NCBI GenBank assembly: GCA_030540495.1
Contig: JAUNWC010000032.1
Span: 1-10,027 of the forward strand
DNA: 10,027 nucleotides
Direction: 5' to 3'
Source: Bacteroidota bacterium
GTDB lineage: Bacteria > Bacteroidota > Bacteroidia > Bacteroidales > P3
The notes under the pieces: generated by a model
What the model was told of the DNA's origin: nothing
The model's database searches: none
Seen by the model: the letters and a program-made list of their open reading frames with translations, nothing else
Translations under genes and position numbers: made by a program
Shown here: positions 1-6,957 of the stretch, one piece after another
How the letters are laid out: each line of letters opens with the position of its first letter
Position numbering within the stretch: position 1 is the stretch's first letter

Positions 1-1404
1 ATTGTTTACAAGTATGTTTTGATTATTAGAAGTGCTTTGAGAAGTATAGACAAAGTTGTCTAAGCAAAAATAATTGGAAACATAACTATCTGCACATTCA
101 ACGGAGAATAGCACTTTACTAACCTCTCCCAAAGAAGACAAATCTAAGTATCTCCAATCCTTTAGATTCTCTATATTATTATTTTGGTCATAAAGATATA
201 TTGCTGCAGTGTTTGTCTGTATGTTGCTTGCATCGTAACCCGTTGCAATCACTTTGAAATAAAGATTTTCTGTTGTGGAAACTTCCAAATCTTCCCAAGC
301 AGCCAAAGATTTAGAAACATAAACACCAAGAGGAAAGAATGTTTGTCCATTGGCTTGTTTTACTATATTGTGTTGATTTTCTGTCCAAGCATCATAGTAA
401 CCAATAGCATAGTTATAATTTTTTCCCTCCATAGCATACATAGGAGCAGAAATATAATAAGCAGAGCGATATTCACTATTTCCGTTTATAGTTGTATTGG
501 TATCTGCAACATTGCTTATACCAAATCCTACAGCCATAGGGTAACCATAAGAATAGTAAAGAGTTCCCATAAAGTTGAGACCGTTGGTGATATAGTCTTT
601 GTAATAAATATTATCGCCCTGCTCAGTGTAATTATTTAAATCTATTATTTCAAAAGAATTTGCTGTCAAATCTAAGTTTTCAAAATCTGCCACAATATAT
701 GGCTCACCTCCATTTATAACGCCTATTCCCGTAAGGTCAAAACCCTGAGAATAAGTAGCCCAAGAAACTCCATCATAGATAATATTGCCTTGAGAATCTG
801 TGCTCACTCCATTGATAACATCCACCAAACGAACAAAACGCACATTGTTTTTGTCCAACAAATCATTATCTGGTATTTCGCTAATATCAAAACCTACTCC
901 CCAACCTAACTCATATTTGCCCGCAAGGTTGTTATAGCGTTCTGCACCTCTACCCTCGCTTGGATTCTCTTCATTGTGGTAAGAGGTTGTAAGGGAAGGG
1001 AATCTAAAAAAGTTTATTCCATCGGAACTAATCTCTACAAACGCCAATTCCAAAAATGTTGGACCAAAAGCATTTTCAAAAACCACAAAATCTTTTCCCT
1101 CTCCATTTATAATAGGTCTATCAAAGGTTATCAAAGCACTTCCGCCCTCTCCCAAAGAAATGGCTGTGGTTGTGGTTGAATCAGGTTTGCCTAATGCCAT
1201 ATAAGGCTCACCATATGTTACTATTCTTGTATCGCCGTAATCCCAAAAACCACGATTAACCTCCACACCTATTGCCCAAGATACTATACGCTCATCGTTT
1301 TGATTGATAGCCAAACAGCCTTCTGTCCCTACTGCTCCATCATACTGAGCCTTTAAAACGAATCCCAACAAAATAAGGGATATAAAAAAAATACTTTTCT
1401 TCAT
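1..1404 (-). CDS. Secreted DUF4465 surface protein, B12-riboswitch controlled (3' end cut by window)
   Basis: An open frame of 468 codons runs from ATG at 1404 to the left edge with no stop, so the C-terminus is missing. Residues 1-20 form a Sec signal peptide (MKKSIFFISLILLGFVLKAQ) with no lipobox cysteine. Residues about 21-232 match the N-terminal domain of Bacteroidota 'cell surface proteins' found beside B12 genes (WAIGVEVNRG, LGEGGSALITFDRPI, FVVFENAF, LELAFVEISSDGINFFRFP, NNLAGKYELGWG). Residues about 235-452 look like DUF4465, starting at VADFENL and ending WRYLDLSSLGEV...FCLDNF. The domain pair and the riboswitch upstream suggest an extracellular corrinoid-binding role like BtuH-type proteins; this is inference from memory of that family. 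Without a lipobox, anchoring must come from something else, perhaps a type IX sorting domain after residue 468. No Shine-Dalgarno precedes the ATG, which is normal here. Confidence 0.85.
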   Translation of the reverse strand, partial: MKKSIFFISLILLGFVLKAQYDGAVGTEGCLAINQNDERIVSWAIGVEVNRGFWDYGDTRIVTYGEPYMALGKPDSTTTTAISLGEGGSALITFDRPIINGEGKDFVVFENAFGPTFLELAFVEISSDGINFFRFPSLTTSYHNEENPSEGRGAERYNNLAGKYELGWGVGFDISEIPDNDLLDKNNVRFVRLVDVINGVSTDSQGNIIYDGVSWATYSQGFDLTGIGVINGGEPYIVADFENLDLTANSFEIIDLNNYTEQGDNIYYKDYITNGLNFMGTLYYSYGYPMAVGFGISNVADTNTTINGNSEYRSAYYISAPMYAMEGKNYNYAIGYYDAWTENQHNIVKQANGQTFFPLGVYVSKSLAAWEDLEVSTTENLYFKVIATGYDASNIQTNTAAIYLYDQNNNIENLKDWRYLDLSSLGEVSKVLFSVECADSYVSNYFCLDNFVYTSQSTSNNQNILVNN

Positions 1405-1553
1405 CTGTTTTTACTTTTTATTTATTATACAATATTCCCAAAAACATGTACTTATTATTTGTAAAGCCTTCCGAAGAAAAGTACTCAAAAAAAAATAACA
1501 AACTTTTTTTGCCTTATCCTATCCCACGAAGATTTAACAAATTTTCGGTACTC
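1405..1553 (-). promoter_or_regulatory. Riboswitch expression platform / 5' leader
   Basis: These 149 nt separate the aptamer from the ATG and carry no gene. Two pairings visible on the minus strand could form the switch. AAGAGTAC (1555-1548) can pair with GTACTTTT (1484-1477) over 8 bp including one G-U, and it overlaps the 3' arm of P1. ATAGGAT (1522-1516) is exactly complementary to ATCCTAT (1673-1667) inside the aptamer. There is a T-rich run around 1485-1493 but no clean GC-rich terminator stem just before it. Translational control is therefore at least as likely as termination. Confidence 0.45.
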
Positions 1554-1729
1554 TTGTGGCAGGTCTTCTGACTTATCCTTATTTGAAACGCCTTCCCATA
1601 AAAAATTACAGTGGCACAAATATTTCAAATATTTTATTTTGTTTGGACACACAGCAGCGGGACTGTATAGGATTCTCACCTATTTCCCTCTTAGTCGTTG
1701 AAAACAGAGCGTAATTCAACGAACCACAA
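1554..1729 (-). promoter_or_regulatory. Cobalamin (B12) riboswitch aptamer
   Basis: Read on the minus strand, all the diagnostic blocks appear in order. P1 is closed by TTGTGG (1729-1724) and CCACAA (1559-1554). A P2-like hairpin has 8-bp arms at 1722-1715 and 1702-1695. Then come GGGAAATAGGTGAGAATCC and ACAGTCCCGCTGCTGT within 1688-1651, GCCACTG (1615-1609), GGGAAGGCGTTTC (1597-1585) and the B12 box GTCAGAAGACCTGCC (1572-1558). This is the class that binds adenosylcobalamin or related corrinoids and normally lowers expression of the downstream gene when ligand is plentiful. The aptamer lies about 150 nt before the DUF4465 gene on the same strand, so it should control that gene. An apparent reading frame across it is an artefact. 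Confidence 0.95.
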
Positions 1730-1738
1730 TTCTGCTTG

Positions 1739-1768
1739 CAAAATTATATATTTTATTAGAAACACAAA
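1739..1768 (-). promoter_or_regulatory. Bacteroidota-type promoter for the riboswitch-DUF4465 transcript
   Basis: On the minus strand, TAATTTTG (1746-1739) fits the -7 consensus TAnnTTTG. TTTG (1768-1765) lies 18 nt upstream as the -33 element. The predicted start near 1732 falls just before the first P1 arm of the riboswitch (1729), exactly where the transcript should begin. Confidence 0.65.
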
Positions 1769-1797
1769 TAAAAAAATGAAAAAAAAATAAAAAAATA

Positions 1798-1827
1798 TTG
1801 TAGGTTTATAAAAAAGTATTACCTTTG
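1798..1827 (+). promoter_or_regulatory. Bacteroidota-type promoter for rpmH
   Basis: TACCTTTG at 1820-1827 is a full match to the -7 consensus TAnnTTTG, with TTG at 1798-1800 placed 19 nt upstream as the -33 element. The start would be near 1834, giving a leader of about 50 nt before rpmH. The A-rich tract 1769-1797 lies upstream and separates it from the divergent riboswitch promoter. Confidence 0.65.
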
Positions 1828-1884
1828 CAAATCAAAATTAGAGAAATATTATAGAGAGTATAATTAAAGAAATATATTAAGGAG

Positions 1885-2031
1885 ATGAAAAGAACATACC
1901 AACCTTCAAAGAGAAAAAGAGTTAATAAACACGGTTTTAGATTGAGAATGTCTACCGCAAGCGGAAGAAAAATATTGAATGCAAGACGCAGACAGGGAAG
2001 AAAAAAACTTACTGTTTCTGACGAAAGATAG
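1885..2031 (+). CDS. rpmH: 50S ribosomal protein L34
   Basis: This 48-codon gene encodes bL34, a small very basic protein of the large ribosomal subunit that packs against 23S rRNA. The start MKRTYQPSKRKR and the internal MSTASGRKILNARR are the family's signature, and the length is near the usual 44-52 residues. The C-terminal extension KKLTVSDER is typical of Bacteroidota. The start is fixed by this conserved N-terminus. GGAG (1881-1884) directly abuts the ATG, too close to act as a normal Shine-Dalgarno. It has its own promoter and a strong terminator, so it looks monocistronic; rnpA, its common partner in other phyla, does not follow. Confidence 0.97.
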   Translation: MKRTYQPSKRKRVNKHGFRLRMSTASGRKILNARRRQGRKKLTVSDER

Positions 2032-2062
2032 TTGAAAGGCTTGTAGTTTATTAAGAAATGCA

Positions 2063-2100
2063 GTGAGCAGTAATACAAGGTGTTGCTGTTCGCTTTTTTT
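2063..2100 (+). terminator. Intrinsic terminator after rpmH
   Basis: A 14-bp stem pairs 2063-2076 with 2080-2093 (several G-U pairs, no mismatch) around an AAG loop, and seven T residues follow at 2094-2100. It begins 31 nt after the rpmH stop and separates rpmH from rlmD. Confidence 0.85.
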
Positions 2101-2101
2101 G

Positions 2102-2131
2102 TTTGTGTGAATAAGTAAGGATTTAGTTTTC
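2102..2131 (+). promoter_or_regulatory. Possible weak promoter for rlmD
   Basis: TTTG (2102-2105) and TAGTTTTC (2124-2131) are 18 nt apart; the second matches TAnnTTTG except for the last base. It lies between the rpmH terminator and the rlmD ATG and would leave an extremely short leader. Read-through of the terminator is the alternative. Confidence 0.25.
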
Positions 2132-2140
2132 TTTCCTTTT

Positions 2141-3562
2141 ATGAGAAAAAAAAAGGTACAACATATTATAGAAAATGCTTTTGTTAGTGGCTTTGCGGCG
2201 GAAGGAAACGCTATAATAAAGCAAGAGGAGAAGGTTATTTTTGTTCCAAAGGTTGCTCCAGGAGATGTTATAGATGCTTTGGTATATAAGCAAAAACATA
2301 GTTTTTGTTTGGCAAAGTCTTTGCAAATAAAAACATTTTCGGACAAGAGAGTGCAGGTTAAATGTCCTCATTTTGAGAATTGTGGAGGCTGTTCTTGGCA
2401 AATGTTAGACTATGAATGGCAAAAAAACTACAAGCAACAGCAAGTAATTGACAACTTGGAACGCATAGGAGGAATATCTTGCGAAAATATTTCAAACATA
2501 GAGGGTTCCGACAATATATACTATTATAGGAACAAATTGGAATTTACTTTTTCGGCTCGAGCGTGGAAAAAAGACTTTGTAAAAGGAGAAAAAGACGAAC
2601 CAGCACTTGGGTTTCATATTAGTGGATTGTTTGACAAGGTGTTGAATATAGAACACTGTGTTTTGCAAGCCGATGTTTCCAATCAAATACGCAATTTTTT
2701 AAGAACCTATACCATAGAAAACGACATACCTTATTATAATATAAGAGAGCATAGTGGTTTGATGCGTAACCTTATTATAAGGAATACTCAAAGAGAGGAT
2801 TTAATGGTGGTAGTGGTTTTTGCTTATAAGGATATGGTTACAATAGAGAAAGTTATGCAAGCATTGAAAGAAAAGTTTCCTCAGATTACTTCTCTTCAAT
2901 ATTGCATAAATACAAAAATGAACGACTCCTTATCTGACCAAGAATTTGTGGTTTTTTATGGCAAAGACCATATAATGGAATATATGCCTTGTTTTGAAGA
3001 GGAAAAACTTTTGCAATTTAAAATAAGACCAAAAACTTTTTATCAAACCAATGCTCCGCAAGCCTTAAAGTTATATTCCTTTGCCGCCAAATTTGCTGAT
3101 ATTCAGCAAGAAGATATTGTTTATGACTTATATACTGGTACTGGAACGATAGCAAATTTTGTTGCCAATAAGGCAAAAAAAGTCGTTGGTATAGAATATG
3201 TTGAGGATGCAGTAGAGGACGCAAAAATAAATAGCAAAGAAAATAGTATTGATAACACTGTTTTTTATGCGGGAGATATGGCAAAGGTTTTGAATGAGGA
3301 TTTTATCCAGGCAAATTCTCAACCGAATATTATTATTACCGACCCTCCAAGGAGCGGTATGGCTGAGGCTGTTATCAAACAGATATTAAATACTCAAGCA
3401 AGAAGAATAGTGTATATTTCTTGCAACCCGGCAACTCAGGCAAGGGATTTGAAACTTTTGTCACCTAAGTATAAGGTAACAAAAATACAGCCTGTGGATA
3501 TGTTTCCTCATACACACCACATAGAAAACATTGCAGTATTAGACAAAATAACAGAAGATTAA
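2141..3562 (+). CDS. rlmD: 23S rRNA (uracil-C5)-methyltransferase, RlmD/TrmA family
   Basis: This SAM-dependent enzyme makes 5-methyluridine in 23S rRNA (position 1939 in E. coli numbering). The 473 residues show an N-terminal TRAM-like RNA-binding domain (about 1-65). An Fe-S cluster follows with Cys75, Cys81, Cys84 and Cys173; the spacing C-x5-C-x2-C is that of RlmD. The SAM-binding motif is YDLYTGTGT (328-336) followed by GIEYVEDAV. ITDPPRSGM (399-407) is next, the catalytic nucleophile is Cys428 in YISCNPAT, and HHIENIAV (459-466) holds the likely general base Glu462. All key residues are intact. Within the TrmA family, U1939 versus U747 specificity cannot be proven by eye; the Fe-S cluster and TRAM domain favour RlmD. 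The gene stands alone after the rpmH terminator. Confidence 0.92.
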   Translation: MRKKKVQHIIENAFVSGFAAEGNAIIKQEEKVIFVPKVAPGDVIDALVYKQKHSFCLAKSLQIKTFSDKRVQVKCPHFENCGGCSWQMLDYEWQKNYKQQQVIDNLERIGGISCENISNIEGSDNIYYYRNKLEFTFSARAWKKDFVKGEKDEPALGFHISGLFDKVLNIEHCVLQADVSNQIRNFLRTYTIENDIPYYNIREHSGLMRNLIIRNTQREDLMVVVVFAYKDMVTIEKVMQALKEKFPQITSLQYCINTKMNDSLSDQEFVVFYGKDHIMEYMPCFEEEKLLQFKIRPKTFYQTNAPQALKLYSFAAKFADIQQEDIVYDLYTGTGTIANFVANKAKKVVGIEYVEDAVEDAKINSKENSIDNTVFYAGDMAKVLNEDFIQANSQPNIIITDPPRSGMAEAVIKQILNTQARRIVYISCNPATQARDLKLLSPKYKVTKIQPVDMFPHTHHIENIAVLDKITED

Positions 3563-3629
3563 GTAACAAACAAAAATTTATCACAGGGCAAAGGATATAT
3601 AAAAAAGAATAGTTTTCAAAAAAGAGTTG

Positions 3630-3637
3630 TATCTTTG
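3630..3637 (+). promoter_or_regulatory. Promoter -7 box for mrdA-rodA
   Basis: TATCTTTG matches the Bacteroidota -7 consensus TAnnTTTG and is followed by GCAA, as at the rpmH promoter. Transcription would start near 3644, about 20 nt before mrdA. No clear -33 TTTG is visible, only a T-rich stretch at 3612-3617. Confidence 0.6.
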
Positions 3638-3662
3638 CAAGTCAATTTTTTATGAGTAACTA

Positions 3663-5573
3663 ATGAAGAATATTTTATCGTCAAGAAAGTTTGTAGTAAT
3701 AGGTATTTTTATAACCATAGGTGTAATTTTTGCCCTTAGGTTGCTATATATACAAATAATAGACGACACCTATTCCGAACTTGCCAACAGAAACGCCTTA
3801 AGATATGTTACTCAATATCCTTCACGTGGTTTGGTCTATGACAGATATGGCAAACTTTTGGTGTATAACGAAGTAGTTTATGACCTTATGGTTATTCCTC
3901 GTCAAGTGAAAAACATAGACACCAATGCTTTTTGCAGTCTTTTGAATATAAGCACAGAGGAGTTTGTAAAGAAGATGGAGAAAGCAAAAAAATATTCCAT
4001 GTATGCACCCTCTTTTTTTGAAAAACAAATATTGAAAGAAGATTTTGCCGCTTTGCAAGAAAAATTATATTCCTTTCAAGGCTTCTATGCTCAAAAAAGA
4101 ACAATACGTTCCTATCCTGATAGCATTGCTGCCGCTGTTTTGGGGTATATAGGAGAGGTCAATGAAAAAAAGATAGAAGAGGATGCTTATTATAAAAGAG
4201 GCGACTATATTGGAATGAGCGGTATAGAAAAAAAATACGAGGAATTGTTAAGGGGAAAAAAAGGAAATAAAATAACTCTTGTGGATGTACATAATAGAGA
4301 AAAGGGTTCGTTCCAAAACGGTCAGTTTGATATCCCTGCTCAAGCGGGAGCAAATCTTTATTCTACCATAGACCTTGAATTACAGAAATATGCCGAAAAA
4401 CTAATGGCAAACAAGCGAGGCTCTATTGTTGCCATAGAACCCTCTACGGGAGAAATTCTTTGTTTTGTATCTGCTCCTTCATACGACCCTAATCTTTTGG
4501 CGGGCAGGCAAAGAGGAAAAAATTATAAAAAACTTGCAGACGATATTTCCAAACCATTGTTTAATAGAGCCCTAATGGCACAATATCCTCCGGGCAGTAT
4601 TTTTAAGGTTGCTCAGGCTTTGGTGGCTTTGGATATGGGGGTAATAGAGGCTAATAGTGGATTCCCTTGCGACAAAGGACTTGTGGGCTGTCATAACCAT
4701 CCTTATGCCTCCAATGTAAAAGATGCTATAAAGATGTCTTGCAACCCTTATTTTTACCGAGTTTTTCAACGAGAGGTTCAACAGCAAAATCCTCAAACCG
4801 GAAAAATAGATAGCAAGTATGGTTTGTCGCTTTGGACTGCTGCAATGAAGCGTATGGGCTTTGGAGTGCGTATGGATATAGATTTACCTAACGTAAGTAA
4901 AGGCTACATACCAGATACAAGTTTTTATAATAGATGGTATCCTACAGGATGGAACTTTCATACCATTTATTCTAACAGCATAGGACAAGGAGAGGTTATG
5001 GTTGTACCTATTCAGATGGCTAATTTTGCTGCTTTGGTTGCCAATAGAGGTTGGTATATAACTCCACATGTAATAAAATCTTTTGGCGAGGAAAACAACA
5101 AAAAAGTCTATAAAAAATACACAAAAAAGCACTATTCCTTTATAGCAAGTTCGTGGTGGAATGTGGCTGTAGAAGGAATGTGGGGAGTAGTACATGAGGC
5201 AGGAGGAACAGGTCGCAGAGCCGATGTGCCAGGACTAAATGTTTGTGGTAAAACAGGCACAGCCGAAAACATAGGAGCCGACCACTCTGTTTTTATAGCC
5301 TTTGCTCCAAAAGATGAACCCAAAATAGCAGTATCTGTCTATGTAGAAAATGCACGAGGAGGCGGAGGCACTTGGGCGGCTCCTATAGCAGGACTTATTA
5401 TAGAGAAATATATCAAACGAGAAGTAGAACGCAAAGAAATAGAAGAACAATATATGCAAGCGGCTCCTTGCCAACCTTTGCCTTTGCAAAGAACTCCTAT
5501 TAAGACAAAAAAGAAAGCCGATATGAAGAAAACTAATAACACAAACAACACTCAAGCAACAACTACAAACTAA
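3663..5573 (+). CDS. mrdA: Penicillin-binding protein 2 (peptidoglycan D,D-transpeptidase)
   Basis: PBP2 crosslinks peptidoglycan during side-wall elongation and works as a pair with the SEDS polymerase RodA. The 636 residues fit the family. There is a short cytoplasmic N-terminus, one membrane anchor (about 9-31) and a periplasmic pedestal domain (about 35-240, with YPSRGLVYDRYG and the family's GYIGEVNE). The transpeptidase domain (about 250-585) carries all three active-site motifs: Ser312-x-x-Lys315 in PPGSIFK, Ser359-Cys-Asn361, and Lys530-Thr-Gly-Thr in CGKTGTAEN. Cysteines and histidines before SCN (Cys336, Cys343, His344, His346) are usual in Bacteroidota homologues. The tail from about 602 is low-complexity, rich in Lys, Thr, Asn and Gln. 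rodA starts 10 nt after the stop, so the two are one operon. The ATG overlaps the stop of a three-codon upstream frame (TAATG). Confidence 0.96.
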   Translation: MKNILSSRKFVVIGIFITIGVIFALRLLYIQIIDDTYSELANRNALRYVTQYPSRGLVYDRYGKLLVYNEVVYDLMVIPRQVKNIDTNAFCSLLNISTEEFVKKMEKAKKYSMYAPSFFEKQILKEDFAALQEKLYSFQGFYAQKRTIRSYPDSIAAAVLGYIGEVNEKKIEEDAYYKRGDYIGMSGIEKKYEELLRGKKGNKITLVDVHNREKGSFQNGQFDIPAQAGANLYSTIDLELQKYAEKLMANKRGSIVAIEPSTGEILCFVSAPSYDPNLLAGRQRGKNYKKLADDISKPLFNRALMAQYPPGSIFKVAQALVALDMGVIEANSGFPCDKGLVGCHNHPYASNVKDAIKMSCNPYFYRVFQREVQQQNPQTGKIDSKYGLSLWTAAMKRMGFGVRMDIDLPNVSKGYIPDTSFYNRWYPTGWNFHTIYSNSIGQGEVMVVPIQMANFAALVANRGWYITPHVIKSFGEENNKKVYKKYTKKHYSFIASSWWNVAVEGMWGVVHEAGGTGRRADVPGLNVCGKTGTAENIGADHSVFIAFAPKDEPKIAVSVYVENARGGGGTWAAPIAGLIIEKYIKREVERKEIEEQYMQAAPCQPLPLQRTPIKTKKKADMKKTNNTNNTQATTTN

Positions 5574-5583
5574 GAACACAACA

Positions 5584-6852
5584 ATGGATAAGAAAACACA
5601 CGGAATAATAAGAAATATAGAATGGAAGGTTGTTATTGCTTTTCTTTTTTTGGTTTTGACCGGATGGATTAGCATCTATGCTGCCGTTTATGATGGAGAG
5701 CATTCCAATATTTTTGATTTTTCTTGTAGATATGGCAAACAATTGGTATGGATAGGAGCGTCTTTGATTATTGCGTTTTTTGTTTTGATTATAGACCCAA
5801 AATTTTTCTCTCAAACCTCTTTTCTTATATATGCTATTTGTATTGCAATGCTGTTGGTGGTATTGGTTACCGGCTCTGTAACTAAGGGTGCAAGAAGTTG
5901 GCTCGGAGTAGGAGATTTTGGCATACAACCCTCTGAATTTGCAAAAATGTCAACCGCTTTAGCATTGGCAAAATATCTTTCCACCATAAACGTAGATATG
6001 CGTAAATGGCAAACCAAACTAACAGCCATAGGAATAATTGCTTTGCCTATGTTGTTGGTTCTCTTGCAAAACGACACAGGCTCTGCTTTGGTATTCTTGT
6101 CTTTTATCTTTGTTTTGTTTAGAGAGGGTTTGTCTTTGTATGTATTGATTTTTGGAGCGGGAGCAATAGTGCTTTTTATTCTTGCTTTGCTAATAAATCC
6201 TTTTTGGCTTGCTGGCATATTGGCTGTTGTTATTTTGATAACTTATTTTGTTGTTCATAGCAAAAACCACAAAACCAAATTCATTTACTTTTTGGGAATA
6301 TTGGTGTTTTGCTTTACCGTTGTATTTGGAGTAAAATTTGGATACGAAGAAGTTTTGGGTTCCCATCAAAAAGACCGTATAGAAGTTCTACTCGGCAAAA
6401 AACAAGACTACAAAGGAGTTGGTTATAATGTCAATCAGTCCAAAATAGCCATAGGCTCGGGAGGAGTTCTTGGAAAGGGCTTTTTGCAAGGCACTCAAAC
6501 AAAATTTAATTTTGTACCCGAACAAGATACCGATTTTATTTTCTGTACCATAGGAGAAGAATGGGGATTTGTGGGGAGTATGGTTATTGTATTTGTATTT
6601 ATATGGTTATGCGTAAAAATCATAAAAATGGCAGAACGTCAGCGAAGTAACTTTGCGAGAATTTACGGCTATGGTATAGCAGGAATTATATTCTTTCATT
6701 TCTTTGTAAATATAGGAATGACCATAGGTCTTTTGCCCGTTATAGGCATACCCTTGCCTTTTATCTCTTATGGAGGTTCATCACTTTGGGCTTTTACTCT
6801 TATGCTTTTTATCTTTATAAGACAAGACGTCTCTCGTAGCGAATTAGTATAA
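5584..6852 (+). CDS. rodA: RodA, SEDS-family peptidoglycan glycosyltransferase
   Basis: RodA is a multi-pass inner-membrane enzyme that polymerises lipid II into glycan strands for cell elongation. The 422 residues contain about 10 hydrophobic segments and the SEDS motifs: RSWLGVGDFGIQPSEFAK (104-121), QNDTGSALV (162-170), QDYKGVGYNVNQSKIAIGSG (274-293), and PEQDTDFIF (312-320) followed by IGEEWGF. PLPFISYGGSS (390-400) lies near the end. Asp275 aligns by eye with the essential aspartate of E. coli RodA (in DPLGAGYQ). It follows mrdA by 10 nt, the classic PBP2-RodA pairing, which argues for RodA rather than FtsW. No mre genes or terminator lie beside it in this window; the next gene has its own promoter. 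Confidence 0.96.
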   Translation: MDKKTHGIIRNIEWKVVIAFLFLVLTGWISIYAAVYDGEHSNIFDFSCRYGKQLVWIGASLIIAFFVLIIDPKFFSQTSFLIYAICIAMLLVVLVTGSVTKGARSWLGVGDFGIQPSEFAKMSTALALAKYLSTINVDMRKWQTKLTAIGIIALPMLLVLLQNDTGSALVFLSFIFVLFREGLSLYVLIFGAGAIVLFILALLINPFWLAGILAVVILITYFVVHSKNHKTKFIYFLGILVFCFTVVFGVKFGYEEVLGSHQKDRIEVLLGKKQDYKGVGYNVNQSKIAIGSGGVLGKGFLQGTQTKFNFVPEQDTDFIFCTIGEEWGFVGSMVIVFVFIWLCVKIIKMAERQRSNFARIYGYGIAGIIFFHFFVNIGMTIGLLPVIGIPLPFISYGGSSLWAFTLMLFIFIRQDVSRSELV

Positions 6853-6924
6853 ACTCCCTATACCTCCAACCAACAAACAACCTATTTTCTACATAATAAG
6901 TTCTGTTAAATCAAAGTTTTTTAG

Positions 6925-6932
6925 TAACTTTG
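6925..6932 (+). promoter_or_regulatory. Promoter -7 box for the sugar transporter gene
   Basis: TAACTTTG is a full match to TAnnTTTG and is followed by GCTC. It lies 25 nt before the ATG at 6958. The -33 region (around 6904-6906, TGTTAAA) is only a partial match. It suggests the transporter and acyltransferase genes form a unit separate from mrdA-rodA. Confidence 0.55.
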
Positions 6933-6957
6933 CTCAAAATAAAAAAAAGAAAAGAGT

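Noticed and set aside
184..639. Plus-strand reading frame of 151 codons
   Set aside because: It is antisense to the DUF4465 gene, which has recognisable domains on the minus strand; this frame's product resembles nothing and is Ile/Cys-rich noise.
1485..1679. Minus-strand reading frame of 64 codons starting MRILYSPAAV
   Set aside because: It lies inside the cobalamin riboswitch and its platform; the codons spell the conserved RNA boxes, not a protein.
1906..2346. Minus-strand reading frame of 146 codons
   Set aside because: It crosses rpmH, its terminator and the start of rlmD in antisense; the conserved plus-strand proteins explain the region.
5811..6218. Minus-strand reading frame of 135 codons within rodA
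   Set aside because: It is the antisense shadow of hydrophobic rodA codons, with no promoter or family match.
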